64,000 bases of DNA, taken from contig CAJXRZ010000014.1 of assembly GCA_913060515.1 (NCBI GenBank), positions 1 to 64,000 of the forward strand, in the 5' to 3' direction. The notes beneath the pieces were generated by a model. That model saw only the letters and a list, made by a program, of their open reading frames with translations. It did no database searches and was not told the origin of the DNA. The DNA is from an uncultured Pseudomonadota bacterium. Lineage in GTDB: Bacteria > Myxococcota_A > UBA796 > CAJQPC01. How positions within the stretch are numbered: the first letter of the stretch is position 1; the number at the start of each line of letters is the position of its first letter. Shown here piece by piece: positions 1 to 9,050 of this stretch. The translations under genes were made by a program, and so were the position numbers.

Positions 1-47
1 GAGATTTCTGCCTGTCTCGTGGGCTCGGAGATGTGTATAAGAGACAG
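1..47 (+). other. Illumina Nextera adapter plus i7 index (non-genomic)
   Basis: Positions 14-47 equal the 34-nt Nextera read-2 transposase adapter, with the 19-bp Tn5 mosaic end at 29-47. Positions 1-5 match the end of the P7 oligo, and the eight bases between (6-13, TTCTGCCT) match the N703 index as written in the primer. This is library-construction sequence left on the contig end, not biology, and should be trimmed. Confidence 0.97.
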
Positions 48-201
48 GCTCTAGATTCTCCGCGACCACCTTGGCCCAGTCTTTGGCTTGGGTCGGGTAG
101 TAGACGCGGTAGTGCTCCGTCTCGTACTGCTCCCAGTGGCGGGCCACTTGTGGGGCAGGGGTGGACTGGGCGAAGGCAACGGAGGCAAGCAGAGTCAGCA
201 T
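48..201 (-). CDS. Secreted protein, N-terminal fragment (cut by contig end)
   Basis: Reading leftward from the ATG at 201 gives 51 codons that run into the adapter at 47. The fragment starts with a short signal peptide (MLTLLASVAFAQ) and continues with HWEQYETEHYRVYYP. The pattern 'ThexYrVyYP..a..wA..va..LE' is typical of secreted proteins with a peptidase-MA-like (gluzincin) fold, but the catalytic part is missing, so this is only a suggestion. It is divergent from the kinase gene starting at 259, and a GAGGAT-type ribosome site precedes the ATG. Confidence 0.6.
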
Positions 202-258
202 TGGCCGTATCTATCCTCGGCGCTGTATCCTTGCCTCCACCCTTTGGAGGAGTCGTTC

Positions 259-1728
259 ATGAGCGTGTGGCAGGACATGCTGACCTACGTAGACTTTTGC
301 GAGTCGGACCAAGAGAATCTGCGGGCTGCTTGGCCCTTGATCGAGTCTCATCAGCAGACCATTGTCACGCACTTCTACGACATCATCCTGGGTCATCCGG
401 ATGCGCGCGCCGTATTCGATGATCAAGCCCAGGTGCTTCGGCTCCAGAACACCATGAAGCAGTGGATGAAAGAGCTGCTGCTCGGTCCTTGGGACGAGGC
501 CTACTTTCAGCGTCGCCAACGCATTGGGCGGGTGCACGTCCGGATTCGCCTGCCTGAGCGCTACATGTTCACGGCCATGAACCGGATGCGACAAGACATG
601 ATCGACGTGGTCTTCGACAACGCGGAGAAGGACCAGGCCAAGGAAATGTGCCGCTCGATCAGCAAGATCGCCGATCTGGATCTGGCCGCGATGACCTCGA
701 CCTACATGGAGGCCCGTGAGTGGCAACAGCTGCGCACCCTCCAGGACCTGATCATTCACAACATGCCGGTGACGGTGCTCTGCCTGGACGCAGATGGTCA
801 GGTCGCCAGCGCGACGGCACCGGGGACGCGATTGCTCAATCCCCAGGCCACAGTGGGCCAACCCCTGGAGGCCTTCCTGCCCCCCGAGCTCCTGGAGGTC
901 GCCAACCTGGAGGCGGCGATGGAGCGTGCTCAACGCTCCGGTCGCGTAGTGACCATTCCCCGAGCTCTGCTCATCGAGCAGGGAAACGACCGACATTTCC
1001 GCATCACCGTGGTGCCTCTGGCCCATGAGCTGGCCCACATGCTGGTCCACCTCGAAGAGCTCACGGACGTGGTTCATGCAGAGGTTCGGGCCCAACAAGC
1101 GGAGTCTCTGGCACGGATCGGAACGCTGGCCGCCAACATCGCCCATGAGATCCGGAACCCGCTTGCGGCCATCTCGGCGACCCTCCAGGTCATCGGTGGA
1201 TCCCTGGCCACGGATGACCGCCGCAAGGTCGTGCTTGAGAAAGTGGGGGACCAGGTCTTTCGCTTGGACCGTCTGGTCAGTGACTTGCTCGGCTACTCGC
1301 GACCGGCGCAGGTCAGCAATCAGGTCACCGAGCTCCGATCTCTGGCCCGTGATGCTGTGGCCCAGAGTGGCGTTGACGTCGAGCTACGCGGAGAGCAGGA
1401 CTGTCAGGTCTTCGCGGACCCGCAGTACACCAGCCAGGTCATCGTCAACCTGCTCCAGAACGCACGGGATGCCGGTGGGCCCGTGTGGATCGAGCTGGGC
1501 CCCGGCCCAACGCTCCGAATTTGCGACAGTGGACCCGGCGTGAGCGCTGAGGTGCGTGACCGGCTCTTCGAGCCCTTTGTGACGACCAAGACCCGCGGCA
1601 CAGGCTTGGGCTTGGCCATCTCCCGCAAGTACACCGAGGCCATGGGAGGGAGCCTGGAGTTGCTCGATGGGGACGGAGGAGCATGCTTCCGCATCGGTCT
1701 ACTGCGCGCCCCTCACGAGGCTCCCTGA
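259..1728 (+). CDS. Globin-coupled sensor histidine kinase (haem/oxygen sensor)
   Basis: A 489-residue kinase. Residues 1-150 form a globin-coupled sensor (protoglobin-like) domain, with FYDIIL, a WMKELLLGPWDE stretch and RIGRVHVRIRLP, in which His93 is the expected proximal haem ligand. A PAS-like region lies around 165-265, followed by HisKA with the H-box AHEIRNPLAA, and a HATPase with N-box NLLQNARDAG, G1 DSGPG and G2 GTGLGL. No membrane segment is seen, so it should be cytoplasmic. The open frame extends to 88, but ATG 259 has a GGAGG site 8 bases upstream and begins exactly at the globin domain. It converges on an NtrC-type regulator ending the cbb3 operon, its likely partner. The inferred input is oxygen (possibly NO or CO). 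Confidence 0.9.
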   Translation: MSVWQDMLTYVDFCESDQENLRAAWPLIESHQQTIVTHFYDIILGHPDARAVFDDQAQVLRLQNTMKQWMKELLLGPWDEAYFQRRQRIGRVHVRIRLPERYMFTAMNRMRQDMIDVVFDNAEKDQAKEMCRSISKIADLDLAAMTSTYMEAREWQQLRTLQDLIIHNMPVTVLCLDADGQVASATAPGTRLLNPQATVGQPLEAFLPPELLEVANLEAAMERAQRSGRVVTIPRALLIEQGNDRHFRITVVPLAHELAHMLVHLEELTDVVHAEVRAQQAESLARIGTLAANIAHEIRNPLAAISATLQVIGGSLATDDRRKVVLEKVGDQVFRLDRLVSDLLGYSRPAQVSNQVTELRSLARDAVAQSGVDVELRGEQDCQVFADPQYTSQVIVNLLQNARDAGGPVWIELGPGPTLRICDSGPGVSAEVRDRLFEPFVTTKTRGTGLGLAISRKYTEAMGGSLELLDGDGGACFRIGLLRAPHEAP

Positions 1729-1744
1729 GTCAGCTCTTCAGTGC

Positions 1745-3099
<1,355 letters not shown>

Positions 3100-3100
<1 letters not shown>

Positions 3101-3234
3101 CAGTCTCTCAGCATGCGTTGGGGTGGATCATCTAGGTCCTCGAACTGGCCTTGTCGGGCCGAGAATACGAAGAGCGCGGCAAAGATTCCGCCGAGCAGCA
3201 AGGCGAGGGGAAGGAGTAGGACCAGGATGTTCAT
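3100..3234 (-). CDS. ccoS: cbb3 oxidase maturation protein CcoS
   Basis: A 44-residue protein beginning MNILVLLLPLALLLGG, with one membrane helix and the ...FSARQGQFEDLDDPPQRML tail characteristic of CcoS (FixS), which is needed to insert haem and copper into cbb3 oxidase. The surrounding frame is open to 3456, but the upstream part lies inside ccoI and lacks family features. ATG 3234 overlaps the ccoI stop by four bases (ATGA) and fits the family's usual length. The stop overlaps the regulator's ATG. Confidence 0.93.
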
Positions 3235-5516
3235 GACGACTGCCTTTGAGAGCGAACGCGTGCAGCGCCTAGCAGAACCATGCCGCTGGACAGAGGCATA
3301 AGAATGGCAGCAACCAGTGGGTTGACCAAGCCAAAGGCCGCCGCAGAGACGGCCAAGATGTTGTAGGCGATCGAGCGCCGAAGGTTCTTTTGAGTAGCCT
3401 GCTTGGCGGCTCTTGCAGCTTGCATGCCCGCGAGCAGGGGCGCCAAACTGGGCCAAGCGATCACGCAGTCCGCGACCATCACGCTAGAGCCGGCGCCGGT
3501 GCTCATGGCCACGGCGACGTCTGCTTGGGCCAGCGCGAGGCCGTCGTTCACGCCGTCACCGATGAAGAGCACCCGCTTGTTTTGGGCCTGCAGTCCACGG
3601 ATGTGCGCGGCCTTTTGTTCGGGGGTGGCCCTGGCGAAGACCTGAGAGATCCCGGCCTGGGCGGCGATCTCCTGGGCGATGTCGCCGTGGTCCCCGGTGA
3701 GCATCTGAACCTGTGGGCCCAGGGCCTGAAGGGCCGCGAGGGTCTGGGCGGCCTCTGGGCGCAAGCGGTCCTTGAGGTGGATGCATCCTGCCGCTTGCTC
3801 GTCCACGTACACCATCAAGCGGCCAGGACCGTCTTGTTGAACACGGACCGCTTGGCCGTCGACACGTCCGTCCATGCCGAAGCCGGGGGTCTCGCAAAGG
3901 GCGGTGCCCAAGGGGATGGCGATGCCCCGCTCCTGGCAGGCAGCCAAGACTGCGTGGGCCACAGGGTGGATGCTGGCACGTTCAATGCCCGCCGCCAAAC
4001 GCAAGATGTGGTCCTCGGCCTGGGTGACTGCTGGTGTGCCCTCGGTGAGGGTGCCGGTCTTGTCCAGGACAACGACATCAACCCCATCCAAGGCCAGCAA
4101 GGCGTCTCCGCTGCGGGCCAACAGGCCGTTGTCTGCAGCTCTGCCTAGACCAACCGCCGAGCAGAGTGGGCGCGCCAGGGAGAGGGCACAGGGGCAAGCG
4201 ACGACCAGCACCGCGATGAGAGGAGGCAAGACAGGAACACCCGCCAAGGCGCTTCCAATGGCGGTCAGTGCGGCGACGGCCAGGGTCCCAGCGGTGAACC
4301 AAGGGGCGATGCGGTCCATCACATCGGGAGCCTGGGGGCGGTCGTTGGCTTGAAGCAGGCCTTGGGCCATCTGTGCCAAACGGGTCTGTTCTCCAGCCCG
4401 CTCCACCCGAAGCACCAGGTTGCCTTGCACCAGGGAGGAGCCGGCCAGCAGGGTCTGCCCCACGGTGATTGGAAGGGGTCTGGACTCGCCGGTGAGCTGT
4501 GCGGTTCGCACCATGCCGCTGCCCTGAAGCACGATTCCATCGGCCGCGAGCTCTTCGCCCAGTGAGAGGATGACCTTCATTCCGGGTCGGAGTTCTTTGG
4601 CCGGCATCTCCACGGGTTGCCCGTCCACCAGGGCCCGGGCGCGGCTCGGCGTACTCGAGGCCAGCGTGGCAGCGGCCTGGGTGGCTGCGCGACGACCCCG
4701 TTGGTCCAGGACTCGGCCAGCGAGCAGGAGGGTCACCAACATGGCCAAGCTGTCCAAGTAGCCCTCGCTGCCCTGAAAGGTCGCCCAGCAGCCGTGCAGG
4801 AAGAGCACGGTGACCGCCAAGGAGATGGGGAGGTCCATGTGCAGGTGGCCGCTCTTCAGGGCGCGCCAGGCACCGCTGTGGAAGGGCTCGGCTGCCCAGA
4901 GGGCCAAGGGGACGCTCAGCAGCAAGGAGGCCCAGCGGAAGAGAGCGGCTGGGACTGCGTCCAAGGCGTTGAGCCACCCCAGGTAGAGCGAGACCGCCAT
5001 CAGCATGATGTTGGCGGCCAGAAAGACGGAGACGCCCAGGCGCACCAGCAGGCTGTCATCTCGCGGGGCCTCGGCTCCCAGGGGGGCCGGCTGGTAGCCG
5101 AGCTGTTGGACACGTTGGAGCAAGGTGTCGGAGCCCACGGTCTCGGGATCAAAGGCCAGCTCGGCCCGTCCGGTGCCGTAGCTGACGCGGACGTGGCTCA
5201 CGCCTGGAGTGGCCTCGAGCACGCGCTCCACCAACCAGACGCAGGAGCTGCAACGAATGCCCTGCACACGGAAGGATAGGCTGGCGGTGCCATCGGGCAT
5301 CTTCTCAATGGGCAAGCTCGGCAGGGTACGGCGCTCGGGCCTGGGGGCGGCGCTCTCACGCTCCGCATACCAAGCCTCCACCCCTGCCTCGCTCACGATC
5401 TGCGCGGCCAACTCGCAGCCGCTGCAGCAATACAAGACCTCGTCGGCGCAGCCCTCCACCGGCAACCCACAGTGGGCGCACGCGCAGATCTCTGGCGACC
5501 AGGCCTCTTCCTTCAC
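3231..5516 (-). CDS. ccoI: Copper-exporting P-type ATPase for cbb3 oxidase assembly (CcoI/FixI)
   Basis: A 761-residue P1B-type ATPase. A Cys-rich N-terminus (C11, C13, C16, C23, C30, C31, C34) is typical of CcoI. It is followed by a heavy-metal-associated domain with CSSC at 89-92, TGES (342-345), the membrane CPC motif (441-443), the phosphorylation motif DKTGTLTEG (485 onward) and GDGVND. It moves copper across the inner membrane for the CuB centre of the oxidase. The start is a GTG at 5516 whose last bases overlap the TGA of the preceding small gene (GTGA), implying coupling. Gene order ccoP-(ccoH)-ccoI-ccoS is the classical assembly operon. Confidence 0.95.
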   Translation of the reverse strand: MKEEAWSPEICACAHCGLPVEGCADEVLYCCSGCELAAQIVSEAGVEAWYAERESAAPRPERRTLPSLPIEKMPDGTASLSFRVQGIRCSSCVWLVERVLEATPGVSHVRVSYGTGRAELAFDPETVGSDTLLQRVQQLGYQPAPLGAEAPRDDSLLVRLGVSVFLAANIMLMAVSLYLGWLNALDAVPAALFRWASLLLSVPLALWAAEPFHSGAWRALKSGHLHMDLPISLAVTVLFLHGCWATFQGSEGYLDSLAMLVTLLLAGRVLDQRGRRAATQAAATLASSTPSRARALVDGQPVEMPAKELRPGMKVILSLGEELAADGIVLQGSGMVRTAQLTGESRPLPITVGQTLLAGSSLVQGNLVLRVERAGEQTRLAQMAQGLLQANDRPQAPDVMDRIAPWFTAGTLAVAALTAIGSALAGVPVLPPLIAVLVVACPCALSLARPLCSAVGLGRAADNGLLARSGDALLALDGVDVVVLDKTGTLTEGTPAVTQAEDHILRLAAGIERASIHPVAHAVLAACQERGIAIPLGTALCETPGFGMDGRVDGQAVRVQQDGPGRLMVYVDEQAAGCIHLKDRLRPEAAQTLAALQALGPQVQMLTGDHGDIAQEIAAQAGISQVFARATPEQKAAHIRGLQAQNKRVLFIGDGVNDGLALAQADVAVAMSTGAGSSVMVADCVIAWPSLAPLLAGMQAARAAKQATQKNLRRSIAYNILAVSAAAFGLVNPLVAAILMPLSSGMVLLGAARVRSQRQSS

Positions 5517-5692
5517 TTGCGGTTCTCCTCGTTCTTGTAGCTCTCAGCCGTCTCCGGCTGGCTGTCCATGGCCAGCTTCATCATCAGCAGGTTGACGGCC
5601 ACGACGATGGAGAGGGAGATGACGATTCCCGCCACCCAGCGGCGGCCAACAGGCCCCATGGGCGGAGGCTCAAGGTGACGGGAAGCATCCAT
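5513..5692 (-). CDS. Short CcoH/FixH-like single-pass membrane protein
   Basis: A 59-residue gene between ccoP and ccoI. It has an N-terminal proline-rich segment, one membrane helix (GIVISLSIVVAVNLLMM) and a charged tail ending ENRK. The helix and the AVN...L motif resemble the N-terminus of FixH/CcoH, and the position is that of ccoH. However, the roughly 100-residue periplasmic FixH domain is absent. It overlaps ccoP by one base (TAATG) and ccoI by four. It is either a minimal CcoH or an unrelated small subunit in the same slot. Confidence 0.7.
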   Translation of the reverse strand: MDASRHLEPPPMGPVGRRWVAGIVISLSIVVAVNLLMMKLAMDSQPETAESYKNEENRK

Positions 5693-6192
5693 TACTGTCC
5701 TCCGCCTGCGGCGTGTACGTAAGCTGTGACCTTCTGAACCTTCTGGGGTCCGAGGATGGGCTCCCAGCTCAGCATGCCCTTCTCAGGCACGCCCTTGGAG
5801 ATGGTGTTTTGGATCTCGTTGAAGGTGCCGCCGTGAACCCACTCTGCGTCGGTCAAGTCAGGACCGATGCCGCCCTTCATCTCAGGGCCATGACAACCAA
5901 TGCAGTTCGTCATGTAGAGGTCCTTGCCTTCGGCCAGCATCTCTTCGGTCACGACCACGGTCGCAGTCATGTCCATCGCGGGCCACTGCGCCTCAGCCTC
6001 GGCCATCTCGGCCTGGTACTGGGCGAGCTGTGAGGTCTCGGAGACAAAGTGGTAGTTGATGGCGTAGCCGATGCCGCCGACGACGGTCAGGATGAAGAGT
6101 CCCACCCACCATGCCGGCAGGTCGTTGTCGTACTCCTCGATGCCGTCGCACTCATCGCCGTGGCCGAGGACTTGGTCTTGGGTCTTAGACAT
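5692..6192 (-). CDS. ccoP: cbb3 cytochrome c oxidase subunit CcoP, mono-haem form
   Basis: A 166-residue subunit III. The N-terminal charged segment (YDNDLPAWW) and one membrane helix are diagnostic of CcoP. A single cytochrome c domain follows, with one CXXCH at 97-101 (CIGCH) and a likely axial Met near residue 150 (KGMLSW). Textbook CcoP carries two c-type haems and is about 300 residues; this one has half of that. The ATG at 6192 overlaps the ccoQ stop (TGATG). A longer frame (to 6261) exists but runs back through ccoQ. Confidence 0.92.
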   Translation of the reverse strand: MSKTQDQVLGHGDECDGIEEYDNDLPAWWVGLFILTVVGGIGYAINYHFVSETSQLAQYQAEMAEAEAQWPAMDMTATVVVTEEMLAEGKDLYMTNCIGCHGPEMKGGIGPDLTDAEWVHGGTFNEIQNTISKGVPEKGMLSWEPILGPQKVQKVTAYVHAAGGGQ

Positions 6193-6368
6193 CAGAGTTC
6201 TCCGTCTTCGAAGGGGAGCAGAGCGTCTTGTTCCAAGCGCTCTTTGTTGGAGGGCCACCAAGCCCAGAGGGTCCAGCTCACAAAGATGGTGAGGAAGAAG
6301 ACCGTGGTCATTCCCATGATCCAGGCCTCTGGCACGGAGGCCAGGTAGCTAGCGAAGTTCATACGCAT
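6192..6368 (-). CDS. ccoQ: cbb3 oxidase small subunit CcoQ
   Basis: A 58-residue protein with one membrane helix (MTTVFFLTIFVSWTLWAWW) followed by PSNKERLEQDALLPFEDGEL. The W-x-x-(P)-x-x-K-x-x-FE/LP-F-D tail is the CcoQ/FixQ signature. It stabilises CcoP interaction with the CcoN-CcoO core. It sits between ccoO and ccoP as in the canonical operon and overlaps ccoP by one base. An alternative ATG at 6362 would remove two residues. Confidence 0.9.
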   Translation of the reverse strand: MRMNFASYLASVPEAWIMGMTTVFFLTIFVSWTLWAWWPSNKERLEQDALLPFEDGEL

Positions 6369-6371
6369 GGC

Positions 6372-7112
6372 TCAATCCTCCACGGAGGCTGGGATTTCGG
6401 TGCCGGCTTCCAAGGCGGCTGCCGCGTCCTTCTGGGCCTGAATGGCCTTTCGGCCAGCCACGCCAAGCTGCTGCAAGTAGGCGGTCAGCGCGACGATTTG
6501 GTCATCGGGCTGAGCGCTCAGGTTGCCCGCTTCCAGTCGTGCGACGATCTCGCCGCCCTGTCGTTGGATTGCAGCGGGAGCATCGGCGATCTGCTCATCG
6601 GTGTAGGGCGTCCCAAGGGTCTGCAGGGCGCGCATCGAAGCCTGCACGGCCTCGGGGTCGATCTGCCGCTCCTTGAGCCAGGAGTAGCGCGGCATGATGG
6701 AGCCAGGGGAGGTCGCCCGAGGGTCGTCCATGTGCTCGTAGTGCCACGCGTCCGGGTATTTGCCACCCACACGCTGCAGGTCGGGACCGATGCGGCGGGA
6801 GCCCATCTGGAAGGGGCGGTCGTAAACGATCTCGCCGGCACGGGTCCACTCGCCGTAGCGGAGGGTCTCATCGCGGAATGGGCGGACCATCTGAGAGTGG
6901 CAGTTGTAGCAACCCTCTCTCACGTAGATGTCCCGTCCAGCCAACTCCAAGGGAGTCAGTGGCTCGATGCCTTCCATGGGCTCTGGGCCCAAGGCTTCGC
7001 TGTAAAGGGGAGCAATCTCGACCAGACCACCGATGGAGATGGCGACGGTGGTGAGCACCGCCATCACGGCACCCTTGGACTCGATCAGCTTTCTGTGCAT
7101 GCTGTCAGCCAT
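6372..7112 (-). CDS. ccoO: cbb3 cytochrome c oxidase subunit CcoO (mono-haem)
   Basis: A 246-residue subunit II. After an N-terminal membrane anchor (around 15-32), EGCYNCHSQMVRP carries the single haem c site (CYNCH, 68-72). The conserved RPFRDE, YGEWTRAGE and MGSRRIGPDLQRVG blocks of CcoO follow. It receives electrons from CcoP and passes them to CcoN in the inner membrane. It lies 9 bases after ccoN in the same operon. Confidence 0.95.
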   Translation of the reverse strand: MADSMHRKLIESKGAVMAVLTTVAISIGGLVEIAPLYSEALGPEPMEGIEPLTPLELAGRDIYVREGCYNCHSQMVRPFRDETLRYGEWTRAGEIVYDRPFQMGSRRIGPDLQRVGGKYPDAWHYEHMDDPRATSPGSIMPRYSWLKERQIDPEAVQASMRALQTLGTPYTDEQIADAPAAIQRQGGEIVARLEAGNLSAQPDDQIVALTAYLQQLGVAGRKAIQAQKDAAAALEAGTEIPASVED

Positions 7113-7121
7113 TTGGCACGC

Positions 7122-8579
7122 TCACTTGGCAGGGGTGGGGAGGGATTCGGGAGCCGCGGTGACCTGTTCGGGGCCATCCTTTGGGGCGACTCCGCTTGCG
7201 GTCTTGACCAGGTTCCAGGCCATCACGAGCAATCCGACCAAGTACATCGTTCCGCCAACCAGGCGAATCCAGTACAGGGGAATCAGCTGAAGGACCGTGT
7301 CCATGAAGTTGGGGTACTGAAGCTGTCCGTCAGCATCCAGCTCGCGCCACATCAGCCCTTGGGTGATGCCTGCGGTCCACATGGCCATGACGTAGAGCAC
7401 GATGCCGATGGTGGCCAGCCAGAAGTGCAGGGTGGCTGCCTTCACGCTGTAGAGCTGGTTGTTCCAGAGCTTTGGCACCATGTAGTAGAAGGTCGCAAAG
7501 GCGGCCATGCCGACCCAGCCGAGCGCACCGCTGTGCACGTGGCCGATGGTCCAGTCGGTGAAGTGGGAGAGGGCGTTGACGGCACGGATGCTCATCATCG
7601 GGCCCTCGAAGGTGGACATCCCGTAGAAGGTGATGGCCACAACCCAGAACTTGAGCAGTGGGTCGGTGCGCAGCTTGTCCCAGGCACCGCGCAGGGTCAG
7701 CAGTCCGTTGAGCATGCCACCCCAAGATGGGGCCAGCAGCATCACGGAGAACACCACGCCAGTGGTCTGAGCCCAGTCAGGCAGGGAGGAGTACAGGATG
7801 TGGTGAGGACCTGCCCAGATGTACAGGAAGACCAAGCCCCAGAAGTGAAGAATGCTCAGGCGGTAGCTGTAGACAGGCCGGCCAGCAGTCTTGGGGACGA
7901 AGTAGTACATCAGGCCCAAGATCGGCGTGGTCAGCAAGAAGCCCACCGCGTTGTGGCCGTACCACCACTGCACCAGCGCGTCCGTGATGCCGGAGAAGAC
8001 CGGGTAGGACACGGTTGCGCTGGCGGGAAGCACCAAGCTGTTGACGATGTGCAGCACGGCGATGGTGATGACCATCGACATGTAGAACCAGATCGCCACG
8101 TAGAGGTGCTTGACCTTGCGAATGGCGATGGTGCCGAAGAAGTTGACCGCCATGACCACCCAGATCACCGCGATAGCGATGTCGATGGGCCAGATCAGCT
8201 CGGCATACTCCTTGGACTGGGAGAGCCCAGCGGGGAGGGTGATGGCGGCTGCGACGATAATCGACTGCCAACCCCAGAAATGCACTTGGGAGAGCACGTC
8301 GTTGAACATGCGGGTCTTGAGAAGACGCTGCATGGAGTAGTACATCGCCGCGAAGATGAAGTTGCCTGTGAAGGCGAAGATCACGGCGTTGGTGTGAAGG
8401 GGACGCAGACGACCAAAGGTCAGCCACGGCACATTCAAGTTTGCGGGCCACCAGGCGAGCTGTAGGGCACAAATGACCCCGACCAGCATGCCTACGGCAC
8501 CCCATGTGACCGACGCAATCAAGAACTTCTTGGTGACGGCGTCGTCGTAGTTGGGTGTATGGGCTGTCTCTGTTGACAC
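7122..8579 (-). CDS. ccoN: cbb3 cytochrome c oxidase catalytic subunit CcoN
   Basis: A 485-residue haem-copper oxidase subunit I of the C (cbb3) family. Visible features are about 12 membrane helices, LHTNAVIFAFTGN, the CuB-type GHNAVGF and AGPHHILY histidines, and HVHSGALGWVG. It reduces oxygen to water with high affinity. The frame is open to 8789, but the start is taken as GTG 8579. A GGAGG site lies 6 bases upstream, and the predicted sigma54 transcription start (about 8593) rules out anything further upstream. It heads the cco operon. Confidence 0.95.
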   Translation of the reverse strand: MSTETAHTPNYDDAVTKKFLIASVTWGAVGMLVGVICALQLAWWPANLNVPWLTFGRLRPLHTNAVIFAFTGNFIFAAMYYSMQRLLKTRMFNDVLSQVHFWGWQSIIVAAAITLPAGLSQSKEYAELIWPIDIAIAVIWVVMAVNFFGTIAIRKVKHLYVAIWFYMSMVITIAVLHIVNSLVLPASATVSYPVFSGITDALVQWWYGHNAVGFLLTTPILGLMYYFVPKTAGRPVYSYRLSILHFWGLVFLYIWAGPHHILYSSLPDWAQTTGVVFSVMLLAPSWGGMLNGLLTLRGAWDKLRTDPLLKFWVVAITFYGMSTFEGPMMSIRAVNALSHFTDWTIGHVHSGALGWVGMAAFATFYYMVPKLWNNQLYSVKAATLHFWLATIGIVLYVMAMWTAGITQGLMWRELDADGQLQYPNFMDTVLQLIPLYWIRLVGGTMYLVGLLVMAWNLVKTASGVAPKDGPEQVTAAPESLPTPAK

Positions 8580-8603
8580 TGGAACCTCCGTTGCCCAGCC
8601 CTC

Positions 8604-8620
8604 CGCAAGAGGCGTGCCAA
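8604..8620 (-). promoter_or_regulatory. Sigma54 (RpoN) promoter of the ccoNOQP operon
   Basis: On the minus strand the sequence is TTGGCACGCCTCTTGC, an essentially perfect -24/-12 element. The GG is at 8618-8617, the GC at 8606-8605, and exactly 10 bases lie between. Transcription would start near 8593, giving a leader of about 14 nt that holds the GGAGG ribosome site of ccoN. A sigma54 promoter needs an NtrC-type activator, and one is encoded at the end of this operon. Confidence 0.88.
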
Positions 8621-8688
8621 AACGAACACCCCGCCTGTGTGGGCGCACGCGTTGGATGGCCTTGAAAGGGGTGTGCGTTTTCCCACAG

Positions 8689-8725
8689 CCTGGGTGGGTG
8701 CATTGACCCAGGAGCAACAGGCTCC
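8689..8725. promoter_or_regulatory. Inverted repeats between divergent sigma54 promoters (candidate activator site)
   Basis: CCTGGGT (8689-8695) and ACCCAGG (8706-8712) form a perfect 7-10-7 inverted repeat. It is followed by GGAGC-AACAG-GCTCC (8711-8725). The first is centred about 107 bp upstream of the predicted ccoN start and about 89 bp upstream of the opposite start, the usual distance for an NtrC-type upstream activator sequence. The assignment to the regulator at 1745-3100 is inference. Confidence 0.55.
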
Positions 8726-8761
8726 AGGCGCAGCGCGGTGCCCCAGCAGCGAAATGAGGGC

Positions 8762-8778
8762 TTGGCACGCTTGTTGCT
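8762..8778 (+). promoter_or_regulatory. Sigma54 (RpoN) promoter, rightward
   Basis: TTGGCACGCTTGTTGCT matches the -24/-12 consensus, with GG at 8764-8765 and GC at 8776-8777, ten bases apart. The predicted transcription start is about 8789, just upstream of a GGAG site and the GTG at 8802. It mirrors the minus-strand promoter at 8604-8620, so both sides of the divergent region should answer to sigma54 activators. Confidence 0.88.
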
Positions 8779-8801
8779 GATTGGTTCAACTCGGAGACGC
8801 T

Positions 8802-9050
8802 GTGCCTCTTGAACTCTCACGCATGATCGACGACTTGGTCGGCCGAGCCATCAGCTTGGCCCGGCAACGCAGTGGCCGACTGGCGGCGCTCGCTGTCGCA
8901 CTGCCTGGGGCCATTCAGCCGGACCGAATCGTTGAGGAGCTGGACCGCCGGCTCACGGACGCTGGGTTGCCGGGCGTTGAGATTGAAGTTCATTCCGGCG
9001 CCGAAGCTCCCAAGCTCCTCGTCGTGGAGTTCGAGCGATGGAAGGCATAA
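8802..9050 (+). CDS. Small conserved-looking protein of unknown function
   Basis: An 82-residue soluble protein. I do not recognise it firmly. The core (LARQRSGRLAALAVALPGAIQPDRIVEELD... then VEIEVHSG) loosely resembles the ferredoxin-like part of HypA, but no zinc CxxC pairs are present. The frame is open back to TTG 8781, but that lies upstream of the predicted sigma54 transcription start (8789). GTG 8802 has GGAG at 8793-8796 and is preferred; ATG 8823 is the alternative. Its last 13 bases overlap the next gene. Expression from the sigma54 promoter suggests a role tied to the cbb3 oxidase. Confidence 0.6.
   Translation: MPLELSRMIDDLVGRAISLARQRSGRLAALAVALPGAIQPDRIVEELDRRLTDAGLPGVEIEVHSGAEAPKLLVVEFERWKA

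Noticed and set aside
29-47. Tn5-like transposon end
   Set aside because: It is the mosaic end within the Nextera adapter, with index bases attached, so it is technical.
88-258. Longer N-terminus for the globin kinase from 88
   Set aside because: The added residues are antisense to the secreted-protein fragment, and the ribosome site and globin domain both fit ATG 259.
6228-8465. 745-codon plus-strand frame across ccoO and ccoN
   Set aside because: Antisense to the oxidase subunits; His/Gly-rich translation without domains.
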